Origin: Pseudooceanicola marinus
GTDB taxonomy: Bacteria; Pseudomonadota; Alphaproteobacteria; Rhodobacterales; Rhodobacteraceae
Assembly: GCF_002786295.1 (NCBI RefSeq)
Contig: NZ_PGTC01000010.1
Coordinates: 434,001-498,000 of the forward strand
Direction of reading: 5' to 3'
DNA length: 64,000 nt
Made by a program: the position numbers and the translations under genes. Of this stretch, positions 16,330-26,795 are shown piece by piece (within the stretch, counting starts at the first letter, position 1; every line of letters begins with the position of its first letter). The notes beneath the pieces are model-generated. The model was given only the letters and a program-made list of their open reading frames with translations. It searched no databases and was not told the DNA's origin.

Positions 16330-16974
16330 TCAGAAGGGGACGGGGCTGCCGTCGTAGCTCTCGAAACAGCCCGTGCTGGCCGGGCTCAGCGCTTCGAAGC
16401 GCGCGATCAGGCCGGCGGCGGAGGTCGGTGCGTCGATGTCGGCCGCCGCGCTGCCCATGTCGGTCTGCACCCAGCCTGGGTGATAGGCGCCCACGGCGAT
16501 GCCTTCGGGGGCCAGATCGGCGGCCAGGTTGCGGGCCAGGTTTACCGCCGCCGCCTTGGAGGCGCGGTAGATGTAGGAGCCGCCCGGCGCCCGATGCTGA
16601 CTGCCCATGGCCGAGGCGATGACGGCGATCTTCGCGCCCGTCGCGGCCCGCAGGCGCGGCAGCAGGGCCTGTACGGTCAGGAAGGGGCCGGCGACGTTCA
16701 CCTGCATCTGCCGCGCCCAGGTCGTGGCGTCGAAGCCCGTTTCCAGCGCCTGGCCCTTGTCCAGGTAGATCCCGGCGTTGCAGATCAGCAGGTCGACGGG
16801 CGCGGTGATCTGCCCGGTCAGGGCAGCCAACTGTGCCGGGTCGGTCACGTCGAGGGGCAGGAGCCCGTCGCCGCCAGTGGTCGAGGTGCCGGATACGGTC
16901 GCGCCGCGCGCCTCGTACTGGCGTTTCAGTTCCGCGCCGATACCACGGCTGGCGCCGGTGATGACGATATGCAT
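16330..16974 (-). CDS. Short-chain dehydrogenase/reductase
   Basis: A 214-residue SDR with a Rossmann fold. The NAD(P) motif is TGASRGIGAE (6-15), NAGIY follows beta4 (about 66-70), and the catalytic Tyr and Lys are in YRASK (about 137-141), with Ser in the SAMGS segment. It is on the short side and ends soon after the substrate loop (HPGWVQTDMG). Similar small SDRs resemble C-factor/csgA-type and sniffer-like proteins of unknown substrate. It lies between DUF1178 and lysC on the same strand, with about 100-bp gaps. Confidence 0.88.
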   Translation of the reverse strand: MHIVITGASRGIGAELKRQYEARGATVSGTSTTGGDGLLPLDVTDPAQLAALTGQITAPVDLLICNAGIYLDKGQALETGFDATTWARQMQVNVAGPFLTVQALLPRLRAATGAKIAVIASAMGSQHRAPGGSYIYRASKAAAVNLARNLAADLAPEGIAVGAYHPGWVQTDMGSAAADIDAPTSAAGLIARFEALSPASTGCFESYDGSPVPF

Positions 16975-17084
16975 GGGGATCCTCCTGTCTGGCCAAAGGC
17001 CTAGCGCGCGGGGCGGGGCTGGGCAAGCGCAGGGGGCGGTTCGGCCTCACCCGCAGGCTGACGATGCCGAAGGCGGGCCCGGGA

Positions 17085-17552
17085 TCAGTTGGTCTTGCGG
17101 CCCGTGGCGAAGGGCAGGGGCAGCACCGGCACGCCCTCCTCGATCAGCGCGCGGGCCTCCTCGGGCTTCGCCTCACCGTAGATCGGGCGGTCGGGCTTTG
17201 TGCCCTCGTGGATCGCGCGGGCCTCTGTCACGAAGGTGTCGCCGACATAGGTCGCGTTCTCCTCCACCCGGCGACGCAGCTCCGACAGGGCGGCCTCGGC
17301 TTCGGAGGAGGGGCGCGACAGGGGGCGCTCCGCCGGGCGGCTTGTCGGGGCGTCTTTCGATGCGGCCTGCGGGGCTGCGGCGTTGCGCGAGGGGCGCACG
17401 CGCGGCGCCATCAGCGCCTTTTCCACCATGGTGGAGCCGCAGGCGGGGCAGGAGACGTGGCCCGCCGACGACAGGCTGTCGAAGGCGGCGGAGGATTGGA
17501 ACCAGCTGTTGAAACCGTGTCCCTGGTCACATTTCAGGTCGAAGTTGATCAT
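17085..17552 (-). CDS. DUF1178 family protein
   Basis: A 155-residue DUF1178 protein, a family common in alphaproteobacteria with no established function. The N-terminal part holds a probable zinc ribbon: the pair in IKFDLKC-like NFDLKCDQGHGFNSWF (Cys8) plus CPACGS (Cys36 and Cys39 area). The middle is low-complexity and probably disordered (about 50-85). The C-terminal ALIEEGVPVLPLPF is the family's most constant tail. It is cotranscribable with the NUDIX gene upstream and the SDR downstream. Confidence 0.85.
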   Translation of the reverse strand: MINFDLKCDQGHGFNSWFQSSAAFDSLSSAGHVSCPACGSTMVEKALMAPRVRPSRNAAAPQAASKDAPTSRPAERPLSRPSSEAEAALSELRRRVEENATYVGDTFVTEARAIHEGTKPDRPIYGEAKPEEARALIEEGVPVLPLPFATGRKTN

Positions 17553-17658
17553 CCTGTCAGATCCGCGAAGTGATCTTATTGAGATAGAGAGATTTCTCGC
17601 GGATGCAAGATTCCAACCCGCGTCCGCGGCGCCCCTGTAGGGCGGGGGTCATGCCCGC

Positions 17659-18129
17659 TCAGTTCCGCAGTTTCGACGGGTCGAAGGTCTTCAGGATGCG
17701 CGCCAGTTCCGGCTCGGCCACCTGTTTGGCCGCCTTTTTGCGCGAGAACCACTTGCGCTTGCGCTCCCCCGCCTCCGGGTACTCGGCCTTCAGCAGACGG
17801 ACGTGCACAGGGTAGACGATGCCGACGCAGGGGATCTCCTCCCTCTTGTCGGCGGTTTTCATGTAGGGGAAAAGCCCGAGCGCCGTTTCCGAAACGCGGC
17901 CGATGACGCCGGCCTCTTCATAGGCCTCGCGCAGCGCCGCTTGGCCCGGGGTGCGGGACTTCATCGGCCAGCCCTTGGGCAGGATCCAGCGCTTCGTCCC
18001 GCGGGAGGTGATCAGCAGGATCTGCGGCTTGTCCTTCACGATCCGGTAGCACAGCGCGCAATACTGCGTCTGCACCTCCTTGCCGGTGGTGCCGGGGATC
18101 TGGAACGAGGTCTGAACGAGCGCGCTCAC
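17659..18129 (-). CDS. NUDIX hydrolase
   Basis: A 156-residue NUDIX protein, probably hydrolysing a nucleoside diphosphate linked to another moiety. The box reads GWPMKSRTPGQAALREAYEE followed by AGV. The helix core REAYEEAG is intact, but the first glutamate of GX5EX7REUXEEXGU is arginine. The rest of the pattern (TKRWILPKG ahead of the box, then RVSETALGLFPY) matches the DIPP/alphaproteobacterial subgroup, in which this first position varies. The C terminus is basic (KRKWFSRKKAAKQV). The substrate is not predictable. Confidence 0.85.
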   Translation of the reverse strand: MSALVQTSFQIPGTTGKEVQTQYCALCYRIVKDKPQILLITSRGTKRWILPKGWPMKSRTPGQAALREAYEEAGVIGRVSETALGLFPYMKTADKREEIPCVGIVYPVHVRLLKAEYPEAGERKRKWFSRKKAAKQVAEPELARILKTFDPSKLRN

Positions 18130-18324
18130 CCTTGCCTGCCTTCCTGCCGTAATCTGCCCTCACTGCCTGGCCCTCGCCCGATCGGATCGGGGGCGGGACC
18201 GGCGGTCGGTCTTCTGACCGTCCCGTGGAATGAGAATATGAAGGTCCGGTTAAGGTTGAAAAGAACTGTATACAGCCGGGGCGCCCAGCTGGCACCATTT
18301 TGAGCCATATATTGTGGATAAGTC

Positions 18325-18356
18325 GCGCCCTGCCATGTCTTCAGGCGGCAGGGCGC
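18325..18356. terminator. Hairpin just beyond the betA stop
   Basis: A perfect 10-bp stem GCGCCCTGCC / GGCAGGGCGC (18325-18334 with 18347-18356) lies 6 bp beyond the betA stop codon. A TTTTC run follows on the plus strand but not on the minus strand. It could end the bet operon, probably with Rho help, or serve as a 3' stabiliser. Confidence 0.5.
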
Positions 18357-18362
18357 CGGTTT

Positions 18363-20024
18363 TCAACGGTCGCTGACCTGCCAGCGGGGATTGATCCAGG
18401 GTTCCGCATTCTCGCGCGGCAGCGGCGCGCGGCCCAGGATATGGTCGCTGGCCTTCTCCCCCACCAGAATCGAGGGACCGTTCAGGTTGCCGTTGGTGAT
18501 CCGCGGGAAGATCGAACTGTCCGCGAGGCGCAGCCCGTCCACCCCGATCACCCGGCATTCGGGGTCGACCACCGCCCAGGGGTCATCGGCGCGGCCCATG
18601 CGGGCGGTGCCGCAGGGGTGATAGGCGCTTTCGGCGTGTTCGCGGATATGGGCGTCCAGCTCCTCGTCCGTCTGCTTGTCGGCGCCCGGGCTGATCTCCT
18701 TGCCGCGGAACGGATCGAAGGCCTGCTGGCCGAAGATCTCGCGGGTGACGCGGATGCAGTGGCGGAAGTCCTCCCAGTCGGATTGTTCCGACATGTAGTT
18801 GAAGAAGATCCGCGGCGCCTCCCTCGGGTCCGAAGATTTCAGCGTCACCTCCCCGCGCGAGGCCGATCGCATCGGGCCGACATGGGCCTGGAACCCATGC
18901 CCTTCCGCTGCCGCCTTGCCGTCGTAGCGCACGGCGATGGGCAGGAAGTGGAACTGGATGTCGGGGTAGTCCACCCCAGCTTTTGAGCGGATGAAGCCCG
19001 CGCTTTCGAACTGGTTCGACGCGCCCAGGCCGGTCTTGGTCAGCATCCACTGGGCGCCCGACAGCGCCTTCCCCCAGAGGTTCCAGTGCTTGTAGAGCGT
19101 GATCGGCTGCGTGCTGGCCTGCTGGATGTAAAGCTCCAGGTGATCCTGCAGGTTCTGGCCGACGCCCGCGCGGTCGGCCACCACCTCGATCCCGTGCTCG
19201 TGCAGGTGCGCGGCCGGACCGATCCCGGACAGCATCAGCAGCTTGGGCGAATTGATCGAGGAAGCGGCGATGATGACCTCGCGCCGGGCGCGCACCACCT
19301 CGATTGTGCCCCCGCGCTCGATCTCCACCCCGGTGGCGCGACCGTCCTCGATCACCACGCGCCGGGCGAAACAGCGGACCATCTCCAGGTTCTCGCGCTT
19401 CAGCGCCGGTTTCAGGTAGGCATTGGCGGCGGACCAGCGGCGACCTTTCCAGACCGTCTGTTCCATCGGGCCGAAGCCCTCCTGCTTCTCCCCGTTGTAG
19501 TCATCGGTGGTCTCGAACCCGGCCTGGGCGCCGGCATCGACGAAGGCCTGAAACAGCGGGTTGGCACGCGGGCCGCGGGTGACATGCAGCGGGCCGTCGG
19601 TGCCGCGCCAGCTGGCATCGCCGCCGTGGCCGCCGTCATGCCAGTTCTCGGCGCGCTTGAAGTAGGGCAGCACGTCGGCATAGGCCCAGCCGGTGGCGCC
19701 CTGTTCCTCCCAGTGGTCGTAGTCGCGGGCGTGGCCGCGCACGTAGACCATGCCGTTGATCGAGGACGATCCGCCCACGACCTTGCCGCGCGGGGTGACC
19801 AGACGCCGCCCGCCCAGCCCGGGTTCCGGTTCCGACATGAAGCCCCAGTCGTAGCGCTTCATGTTCATCGGGTAGGACAGGGCGGCGGGCATCTGGATGA
19901 AGGGCCCGGCGTCGGTGCCGCCGTATTCCAGTACCAGCACCCTGTGCTTGCCGTCCTCGCTGAGCCGCGCGGCAATGACGGAGCCGGCAGAGCCCGAGCC
20001 GATGATGACGTAGTCCGCTTCCAT
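18363..20024 (-). CDS. betA: Choline dehydrogenase
   Basis: FAD-dependent GMC oxidoreductase that oxidises choline to betaine aldehyde at the membrane. The 553-residue product has [20 protein letters not shown] (FAD site, about 4-23), [14 protein letters not shown] (GMC signature 1), GPAAHL-type SGIGPA signature 2, and the C-terminal catalytic region [10 protein letters not shown] (His near 470) and [10 protein letters not shown]. The start is the ATG at 20024 (MEADYVII), preceded by GAGG at the betB stop. An alternative ATG at 20054 adds ten residues and would overlap betB. It is third in betC-betB-betA and is transcribed from the betI side. Confidence 0.95.
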   Translation of the reverse strand: MEADYVIIGSGSAGSVIAARLSEDGKHRVLVLEYGGTDAGPFIQMPAALSYPMNMKRYDWGFMSEPEPGLGGRRLVTPRGKVVGGSSSINGMVYVRGHARDYDHWEEQGATGWAYADVLPYFKRAENWHDGGHGGDASWRGTDGPLHVTRGPRANPLFQAFVDAGAQAGFETTDDYNGEKQEGFGPMEQTVWKGRRWSAANAYLKPALKRENLEMVRCFARRVVIEDGRATGVEIERGGTIEVVRARREVIIAASSINSPKLLMLSGIGPAAHLHEHGIEVVADRAGVGQNLQDHLELYIQQASTQPITLYKHWNLWGKALSGAQWMLTKTGLGASNQFESAGFIRSKAGVDYPDIQFHFLPIAVRYDGKAAAEGHGFQAHVGPMRSASRGEVTLKSSDPREAPRIFFNYMSEQSDWEDFRHCIRVTREIFGQQAFDPFRGKEISPGADKQTDEELDAHIREHAESAYHPCGTARMGRADDPWAVVDPECRVIGVDGLRLADSSIFPRITNGNLNGPSILVGEKASDHILGRAPLPRENAEPWINPRWQVSDR

Positions 20025-20034
20025 CAATGGATCC

Positions 20035-21489
20035 TCAGAAGGCCGCTTCGACATCGCCCATGGCGACGTAGACGGATTTCACCTGGCTATAGTGTTCGAT
20101 CGCGGCCTTGGAGTTCTCGCGGCCCACGCCCGACATCTTCACCCCGCCGAAGGGGGCCTCGACCGGCGTCAGGTTGTATTCGTTGATCCAGCAGGTGCCC
20201 GCCTGAAGCTGGGCCACCACGCGGTGCGCACGGGTGAAGTCCTTGGTGAAGAGCCCCGCGGCCAGGCCGAACTGGGTGTCATTGGCGCGGGCCACCACCT
20301 CGTCCTCATCCTTGAACGTCAGGATCGACAGCACGGGGCCGAAGATTTCCTCGCGGGCGATGGTCATCTCGTCGGTGACATTGCGGAAGATCGTGGGCTC
20401 GATGAAGAAACCGGGGCCTTCGGGCGCATGGCCGCCCAGGATCAGCTCGGCGCCTTCCTCCTGGCCGATGCGGATGTAGTCCAGCACCTTCTTCCGCTGT
20501 GCATCGGTGATCATCGGGCCGATCTGAGTATCCGGGTCCAGCGGGTCGCCAAGGATCGCGGTGCGGCTGCGTTCCACCAGCCGTTCGATGAAATCCTCGA
20601 CGATGTTCTCATGCACGAAGACCCGTGTGCCGTTGGAACAGATCTGCCCGGTGGAGTAGAAGTTGGCGTTGATCGCCGCCGAGATGGCGTTTTCCAGGTC
20701 GGCGTCCTCGAAGATGATGAGGGGGGACTTGCCGCCCAGCTCCATCGTCACGTGGCGCAGGCCTTCGGCTGCGGCGGCATAGACCTTCTGCCCCGTGGGC
20801 ACGGACCCGGTCAGCGAGACCTTGGCGATGCGCGGGTCGGTGACCATGGAGGCGGCTGCGTCGCCGTAGCCATTGACCACGTTGAACAGGCCCGCAGGTG
20901 CACCCGCCTCGATGAACAGCTCGGCCAGTTTCAGCGCGCAAAGCGGGGTGACCTCCGACGGTTTGAAGACCATGGCGTTGCCGCAGGCCAGCGCCGGGGC
21001 GGCCTTCCAGGCAGCGATCTGCGTGGGGTAGTTCCAGGCGCCGATCCCCAGACAGACGCCCAGGGGTTCGCGGATGGTGTAGACGAAATCGCCACCCAGA
21101 GGCACGGTTTCGCCGGTCAGCGTCGCGGCGAGGCCCGCGTAGTATTCCAGCGCCTCGGCGCCGGAGGTGGCATCGGCCACCAGGGTTTCCTGGATCGGCT
21201 TGCCGGTGTCGATGCTTTCCAGCTCCGACAGCTCGGCGTTACGCTCGACCAGCAGGTCGGCCACGCGGCGCAGCACGCGGCCGCGCGCCACGGGGGCCAG
21301 GGCCGCCCATTCCTTCTGCGCCCGCTCGGCCGAGGCGATGGCCGCCTCGACAATGGCCGGGGTGGCGGCATGCAGGGTGGCGACGGTTTCGCCAGTGGCG
21401 GCGTAGACGCAGGAGATTTCGCGGCCCGCTGTGTCGTCCACATAGGCGCCGTCGATGAAGTGTGAGCCCTTGGGCTGAACGGATTTCAT
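20035..21489 (-). CDS. betB: Betaine aldehyde dehydrogenase
   Basis: NAD(P)-dependent aldehyde dehydrogenase that converts betaine aldehyde to glycine betaine, an osmoprotectant and methyl/carbon source. The 485-residue enzyme shows [31 protein letters not shown], the catalytic glutamate in MELGGKSP (about 250), and the nucleophile in [12 protein letters not shown] (Cys about 284). Two starts compete: the ATG at 21495 overlaps the betC stop (ATGA), and the ATG at 21489 has GGAG seven bases upstream. I chose 21489; the difference is two residues. An apparent longer frame upstream lies inside betC. Confidence 0.95.
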   Translation of the reverse strand: MKSVQPKGSHFIDGAYVDDTAGREISCVYAATGETVATLHAATPAIVEAAIASAERAQKEWAALAPVARGRVLRRVADLLVERNAELSELESIDTGKPIQETLVADATSGAEALEYYAGLAATLTGETVPLGGDFVYTIREPLGVCLGIGAWNYPTQIAAWKAAPALACGNAMVFKPSEVTPLCALKLAELFIEAGAPAGLFNVVNGYGDAAASMVTDPRIAKVSLTGSVPTGQKVYAAAAEGLRHVTMELGGKSPLIIFEDADLENAISAAINANFYSTGQICSNGTRVFVHENIVEDFIERLVERSRTAILGDPLDPDTQIGPMITDAQRKKVLDYIRIGQEEGAELILGGHAPEGPGFFIEPTIFRNVTDEMTIAREEIFGPVLSILTFKDEDEVVARANDTQFGLAAGLFTKDFTRAHRVVAQLQAGTCWINEYNLTPVEAPFGGVKMSGVGRENSKAAIEHYSQVKSVYVAMGDVEAAF

Positions 21490-21491
21490 GG

Positions 21492-23033
21492 TCATTCTCC
21501 GCGGGGGTAGCGCTGGTTTTCCTCCAGCACGTTGAGGTCCATGTGATTGCGCATGTAGCGTTCCGAGGCCTTCTGCAGCGGCTCGAAGTCCCAGGGGAAA
21601 TACTCGCCGTTGCGCAGCGCCTCGTAGACGATCAGGCGGCGGGCCTGGCTTTCGCGCACCTCGGCGTCGAAGCGGGGCAGATCCCAATAGTCATCCGCCA
21701 TCCTTGCAAACTGCTCTTCCACGCTTTGCAAGGCGGGGTCGCCGGCGCGGTTCACCAACTCGTTCGGGTCCTCAGACAGGTTGTAAAGCTGTGGCGGATC
21801 CAGCTCGCAACGGATGTATTTCCAGTCGCCCTGCCGCAGGCCGACCAGCGGCGCGTAGGAGCCTTCGGCGGCATATTCCATGCGGACGGGGGAGGTGCGT
21901 TCGACGCCATTGGCCAGGCCCACCAGGCTTTCGCCATCGGTCCAGGGGGCAATCTCTGAAATGTCGATGCCCGCCAGTTCCGCCAGGGTCGGGTTCACGT
22001 CGATGGTCGAGACGGGGGTTTCCACCAGCCCTGGCGCCATCTGCGGCGCCGCGACCATCAGGGGCACCCGGGCCGAGCCTTCGAAGAAGGTCATCTTGAA
22101 CCACAAGCCCTTGTTGCCCAGCATGTCGCCGTGGTCCGACACCAGCATCACGATGGTCTCTTCGGTCTGGCGGGTGTTGTCCAGCGCCTCCAGGATCTCG
22201 CCGATCTTGTCGTCGAGGTAGGAGATATTGGCGAAATAGGCCCGGCGGGAGCGTTTCACGTCCTCTTCGGTGATGTCGAAGTTGCGCCAGTCGTTGGCGT
22301 CGAAGATGCGCTGCGAATGCGGGTCCATCTCCTCGTAGGGCTTGGCGGGGACCTCGGGCAGCAGGTGTTCGCAGTCCTCGTAGAGATCCCAGTACTTCTT
22401 GCGCGCCACGTAAGGGTCGTGGGGATGGGTGAAGCTGACGGTCATCATCCAGGGGCGATCATCCAGGCGGCGGCCCAGGTGGCGCACCTTGGCGGAGGCC
22501 TGGAAGGCGACCTCGTCATCATATTCCATCTGGTTGGTGATCTCGGCCACGCCGGCGCCGGTGACCGAACCCATGTTGTGATACCACCAGTCGATCCGCT
22601 CGCCGGGCTTGCGGTAGTCGGGCGTCCAGCCGAAATCGGCGGGGTAGATGTCGGTGGTCAGGCGCTTTTCAAACCCGTGCAGCTGGTCGGGGCCGACGAA
22701 GTGCATCTTGCCGCTGAGGAAGGTCTGGTAACCCGCCCGGCGCAGGTGGTGCGCATAGGTGGGGATGTCCGAGGCAAACTCGGCCGCGTTGTCATAGACC
22801 TTGGTGCGGCGCGGCAGTTGGCCGGACATGTAACTGGCCCGGCCCGGCGCGCAGAGGGGGCTACCGGTGTAGGTATTGGCGAAACGGGTCGAGCGTTCGG
22901 CCAGCTTCCGCAGGTTGGGCGTGTGCAGCCAGTCTGCGGGGCCGTCGGGGAACAGCGTCCCGTTCAACTGGTCGACCATGAGAATCAGGATATTGGGGCG
23001 TTTGCCGCCGGTCTGTGCCGCGGTGTCAGTCAC
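21492..23033 (-). CDS. betC: Choline-sulfatase
   Basis: Type I sulfatase that hydrolyses choline-O-sulfate to choline and sulfate. The 513-residue sequence has PLCAPGRAS (Cys61), the CxPxR sulfatase signature whose cysteine becomes formylglycine, VDQLNGTLF near the N terminus as a metal-site segment, [16 protein letters not shown], and [14 protein letters not shown]. The C-terminal tail ([20 protein letters not shown]) is typical of BetC rather than of other sulfatases. The start is GTG at 23033, overlapping the betI stop by 8 bp. Adjacent betB and betA complete a choline-O-sulfate to glycine betaine pathway. Confidence 0.94.
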   Translation of the reverse strand: MTDTAAQTGGKRPNILILMVDQLNGTLFPDGPADWLHTPNLRKLAERSTRFANTYTGSPLCAPGRASYMSGQLPRRTKVYDNAAEFASDIPTYAHHLRRAGYQTFLSGKMHFVGPDQLHGFEKRLTTDIYPADFGWTPDYRKPGERIDWWYHNMGSVTGAGVAEITNQMEYDDEVAFQASAKVRHLGRRLDDRPWMMTVSFTHPHDPYVARKKYWDLYEDCEHLLPEVPAKPYEEMDPHSQRIFDANDWRNFDITEEDVKRSRRAYFANISYLDDKIGEILEALDNTRQTEETIVMLVSDHGDMLGNKGLWFKMTFFEGSARVPLMVAAPQMAPGLVETPVSTIDVNPTLAELAGIDISEIAPWTDGESLVGLANGVERTSPVRMEYAAEGSYAPLVGLRQGDWKYIRCELDPPQLYNLSEDPNELVNRAGDPALQSVEEQFARMADDYWDLPRFDAEVRESQARRLIVYEALRNGEYFPWDFEPLQKASERYMRNHMDLNVLEENQRYPRGE

Positions 23034-23616
23034 GGGTCGTCCTTTCGAGCCAGAGGGTCAGGTAGTCAGCGATGGTCGCCTTGATCTTCGCGCGTTCGGG
23101 AACCGAATCCTGCAACGCGGAGCGGATGTAGAAGCCGTCGATCAGCGCGGCGATGCCCTGCGCGATCTCCACGGCGATGTCGGTGGGGAAGATTTTCCTT
23201 AGGTCATACAAAAGATTCGACTGCAGCCGGTGCGCATAGATGTTCAGCAGCCGCCGGGTGTCGGCGGAATGCAGGGCGCGCACGTAGAAGTTCAGCCAGG
23301 CCGCCACGACCTCGCGCTCGAACTGGTTGGAGTCGAAGGAGGAATCGCTGATCGCCAGCACGCGCTCCGCCGAGGTGGAGGCTTGCGCCAGGTTCCGCCG
23401 CACGGTTTCCCCCCACAGGCGCAGCACGTAGCGCATGGTCGCCAGGAAGATCTGTTCCTTTGATCCGAAGTAATGATGTGCGAGGGCTGAGGACATGCCG
23501 GCCCGCTTCGCGATCTGGCTGACAGTCACGTCGAGGGTCCCGGCCTGGCCGATCTCGGTGATGCAGGCTTCGATCAATGCCTGTTTTCGCACCGGTTCCA
23601 TTCCGACCTTCGGCAT
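23026..23616 (-). CDS. betI: TetR family transcriptional repressor BetI
   Basis: A 196-residue TetR-type regulator that represses bet genes until choline is present. The N-terminal HTH (about residues 15-60) includes TVSQIAKRAGMSSALAHHYF, a BetI hallmark, and the C-terminal ligand domain ends IADYLTLWLERT. The ATG at 23616 (MPKVGMEPVRKQAL) gives the family N terminus. It is first in betI-betC-betB-betA, overlapping betC, and is divergent from choX across a 106-bp AT-rich gap holding a palindrome that could be its operator. Confidence 0.92.
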   Translation of the reverse strand: MPKVGMEPVRKQALIEACITEIGQAGTLDVTVSQIAKRAGMSSALAHHYFGSKEQIFLATMRYVLRLWGETVRRNLAQASTSAERVLAISDSSFDSNQFEREVVAAWLNFYVRALHSADTRRLLNIYAHRLQSNLLYDLRKIFPTDIAVEIAQGIAALIDGFYIRSALQDSVPERAKIKATIADYLTLWLERTTRD

Positions 23617-23665
23617 CCTGGTTGTCCTCGCATCTGAATGCTTTACATTTTGAACCACTTGTATT

Positions 23666-23685
23666 TTGATTAACTCATCAATCAA
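23666..23685. promoter_or_regulatory. Inverted repeat in betI-choX divergent region (candidate BetI operator)
   Basis: TTGATT (23666-23671) and AATCAA (23680-23685) are perfect inverted copies separated by 8 bases. Nested inside, TTGAT and ATCAA also pair (23666-23670 with 23677-23681). The element lies 37 bp before the choX ATG and 50 bp before the betI ATG, in the most AT-rich gap of the region. Palindromes of this kind are normal for TetR regulators. That BetI binds here is an inference from position. Confidence 0.5.
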
Positions 23686-23722
23686 GAAAAACGCAACCCC
23701 AAGTCCAACGGAAGGAAACGAC

Positions 23723-24646
23723 ATGACCCGTTTGAATCTGATGATGACCAGTGCGGCGGCACTGACCCTCTCGGCCGGCCTGGCATCGGCCCAGTGCACC
23801 GAGGTCAGCTTGTCGGACGTCGGCTGGACCGACATCACCACCACCACCTCGGCCACCAAGCAGGTGCTGCAGGCGCTGGGCTACGACGTCGACGTGAAGG
23901 TGCTGTCGGTGCCGGTGACCTTCGCCTCGCTGGAAAGCGATGACGTGGACATCTTCCTGGGCAACTGGCTGCCGGCACAGCAGAGCGCCATCGGCCCCTA
24001 CCTGGACTCGGGCGAGATCGAGACGGTCGCCACCAACCTCGAAGGCACCAAGTACACCCTGGCCGTGCCCGCCTACACCTACGAGAAGGGCCTGCAGTCC
24101 TACGCCGACATCGCCAAGTTCGCCGATGAGCTGGACGAGACGATCTACGGCATCGAGCCGGGCAACGAGGGCAACGCCTACCTGATCGGCCTGACCGAGA
24201 ACGACACCCACGGCCTGGGCGATTTCACCGTCCGTGAAAGCTCCGAACAGGGCATGCTGTCGATGGTGCAGCGCGCCTACGAGGACCAGGAAGACATCGT
24301 CTTCCTCGGCTGGGAACCCCACCCGATGAACGCCAATTTCGACCTGGAATACCTGCCGGGCGGCGAGGAGTTCTTCGGTGGCGAGGGCATCGTGAACACG
24401 GTGACCCGCAAGGGCTACGTCGAGGAGTGTCCGAATGTCGGTGCCCTGCTGAACAACCTGAAGTTCACCCTGCCGATGGAGAACGAGATCATGGGCGCCA
24501 TCCTCAACGATGGGGAAGATCCCGATGACGCCTCCATGGCCTGGATGAAGGCCAACCCGGACCTGGTGATGTCCTGGCTGGACGGCGTGACCACCGTGGA
24601 CGGCGAAGACGGTGCCGCGGCGGTGAAGGACGCCTTCGGTCTCTGA
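23723..24646 (+). CDS. choX: Choline ABC transporter substrate-binding protein
   Basis: A periplasmic binding protein of the OpuAC/ProX-like glycine betaine/choline group, 307 residues. The signal peptide covers about 1-23 and cleaves at ASA|QC. The mature domain shows DVGWTDITTTTSATKQVL, LESDDVDIFLGNWLPAQQ and EPHPMNANFDLEYLPGGE, matching ChoX, whose aromatic cage binds choline. The start ATG at 23723 has GAAGGA 8 bases upstream; an earlier in-frame ATG at 23666 lies in the operator. It is first of choX-choW-choV, and a terminator hairpin follows the stop. Confidence 0.93.
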   Translation: MTRLNLMMTSAAALTLSAGLASAQCTEVSLSDVGWTDITTTTSATKQVLQALGYDVDVKVLSVPVTFASLESDDVDIFLGNWLPAQQSAIGPYLDSGEIETVATNLEGTKYTLAVPAYTYEKGLQSYADIAKFADELDETIYGIEPGNEGNAYLIGLTENDTHGLGDFTVRESSEQGMLSMVQRAYEDQEDIVFLGWEPHPMNANFDLEYLPGGEEFFGGEGIVNTVTRKGYVEECPNVGALLNNLKFTLPMENEIMGAILNDGEDPDDASMAWMKANPDLVMSWLDGVTTVDGEDGAAAVKDAFGL

Positions 24647-24660
24647 TCAACATGGTGGAA

Positions 24661-24690
24661 AGGCCCGGACGCACAGGACCGGGCCTTTTC
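24661..24690 (+). terminator. Intrinsic terminator/attenuator between choX and choW
   Basis: An 8-bp stem AGGCCCGG / CCGGGCCT (24661-24668 with 24679-24686) has a 10-nt loop and is followed by TTTC. It lies 15 bp beyond the choX stop and inside the cho operon, so partial readthrough would make binding protein in excess over permease and ATPase. Confidence 0.75.
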
Positions 24691-24723
24691 GCTTCCAGGC
24701 ATTAGCCCAAAAGGAGGTCCGCT

Positions 24724-25610
24724 TTGGATTGGCTGACACAGCTACTTAGCCATGTTTCGTATTGGCTCCATTTTCCAATTGAATGGGTGCGGTCTGCGAA
24801 GATCCCCGTAGGGGACTGGGCCAGTGATTTCTTCGACTGGCTGAGGGACAATTTCGAGGGTGTCGTCGACATCCTGGCCAGCGGCGCCGAAAGCATGATC
24901 GACGGTCTGCTGTGGCTGCTGCAGGAACCGCCCGAACTGCTGGTGATCGCCGCCTTCGTGGCGCTGACCTGGGTGCTGCAACGCAACTGGAAGACCTGCC
25001 TCTTCGTGGCCGTGGGCTTCCTCTTCATCCTCAACCAGGACTACTGGGAAGAGACGACCGAAAGCCTGACGCTGGTCATGTCCTCCTGTATCGTCTGCAT
25101 GGCCATCGGGGTGCCCATAGGCATCTGGGCGGCGCACCGCCAGAAGGTCTATACCTTCCTGCAGCCGGTGCTCGACCTGATGCAGACCCTGCCGACCTTC
25201 GTCTACCTGATCCCGGCGATCGTCTTCTTCGGCATCGGCATGGTGCCGGGCCTGATCGCCACGGTGATCTTCGTCGTGCCCGCGCCGATCCGCCTGACCT
25301 ACCTCGGTGTCAGTTCCACCCCGACCCCGCTGCTGGAAGCGTCGGAGGCCTTCGGTGGCACCAAGTGGCAGACCCTGACCAAGGTCGAGCTGCCCTATGC
25401 GCTGCCGCAGATCATGGCGGGGCTGAACCAGACCATCATGCTGTCGCTTTCGATGGTCGTCGTCGCCGCCCTGGTGGGCGCGGACGGCCTGGGCGTGCCG
25501 GTGGTGCGAGCACTGAACTCGGTCAACACCTCGCTGGGCTTTGAATCGGGATTCGTCATCGTGGTGGTCGCCATCATCCTGGATCGCATGCTTCGCATCG
25601 GAGGTCGCAA

Positions 25611-25614
<4 letters not shown>
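24724..25614 (+). CDS. choW: Choline ABC transporter permease
   Basis: The inner-membrane permease of the choline importer, 296 residues with about six to seven transmembrane segments. The binding-protein-dependent transport domain occupies roughly residues 110-285, with the EAA-type loop EASEAFGGTKWQTLTKVELP that docks the ATPase. The N-terminal part (about 1-75) carries amphipathic and membrane segments typical of ProW-type permeases. The start is TTG at 24724, supported by AAGGAGG at 24711-24717. A strong Shine-Dalgarno with a weak start codon lies just downstream of the attenuator. The stop overlaps choV (ATGA). Confidence 0.93.
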
Positions 25615-26678
<1,064 letters not shown>

Positions 26679-26702
26679 ACCGCGCCACAGGCGGACCGCA
26701 AC

Positions 26703-26737
26703 GGACCCCGGCAGGCCTTCTGCCGGGGTCCTTTTTG
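26703..26737 (+). terminator. Strong intrinsic terminator of the cho operon
   Basis: A perfect 12-bp stem GGACCCCGGCAG / CTGCCGGGGTCC (26703-26714 with 26720-26731) with a 5-nt loop is followed by TTTTTG. Confidence 0.95.
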
Positions 26738-26766
26738 TTGGTTAGGTCTTCGTTACCCCCGCGTCC

Positions 26767-26772
26767 TATAGT
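26767..26772 (+). promoter_or_regulatory. Possible -10 element ahead of the sulfotransferase operon
   Basis: TATAGT lies 24 bp before the GTG start and 30 bp after the cho terminator. No good -35 hexamer is visible at the right distance, so this is a weak call; a promoter is nevertheless expected in this gap. Confidence 0.3.
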
Positions 26773-26795
26773 CCTGCGGGAGAGGGAGGAGCTGC

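Noticed and set aside
18190-18230. Imperfect hairpin with GGGAC/GTCCC arms upstream of the NUDIX gene as a terminator.
   Set aside because: It has mismatches in the stem and no U tract, and it lies upstream of the NUDIX start rather than beyond a stop.
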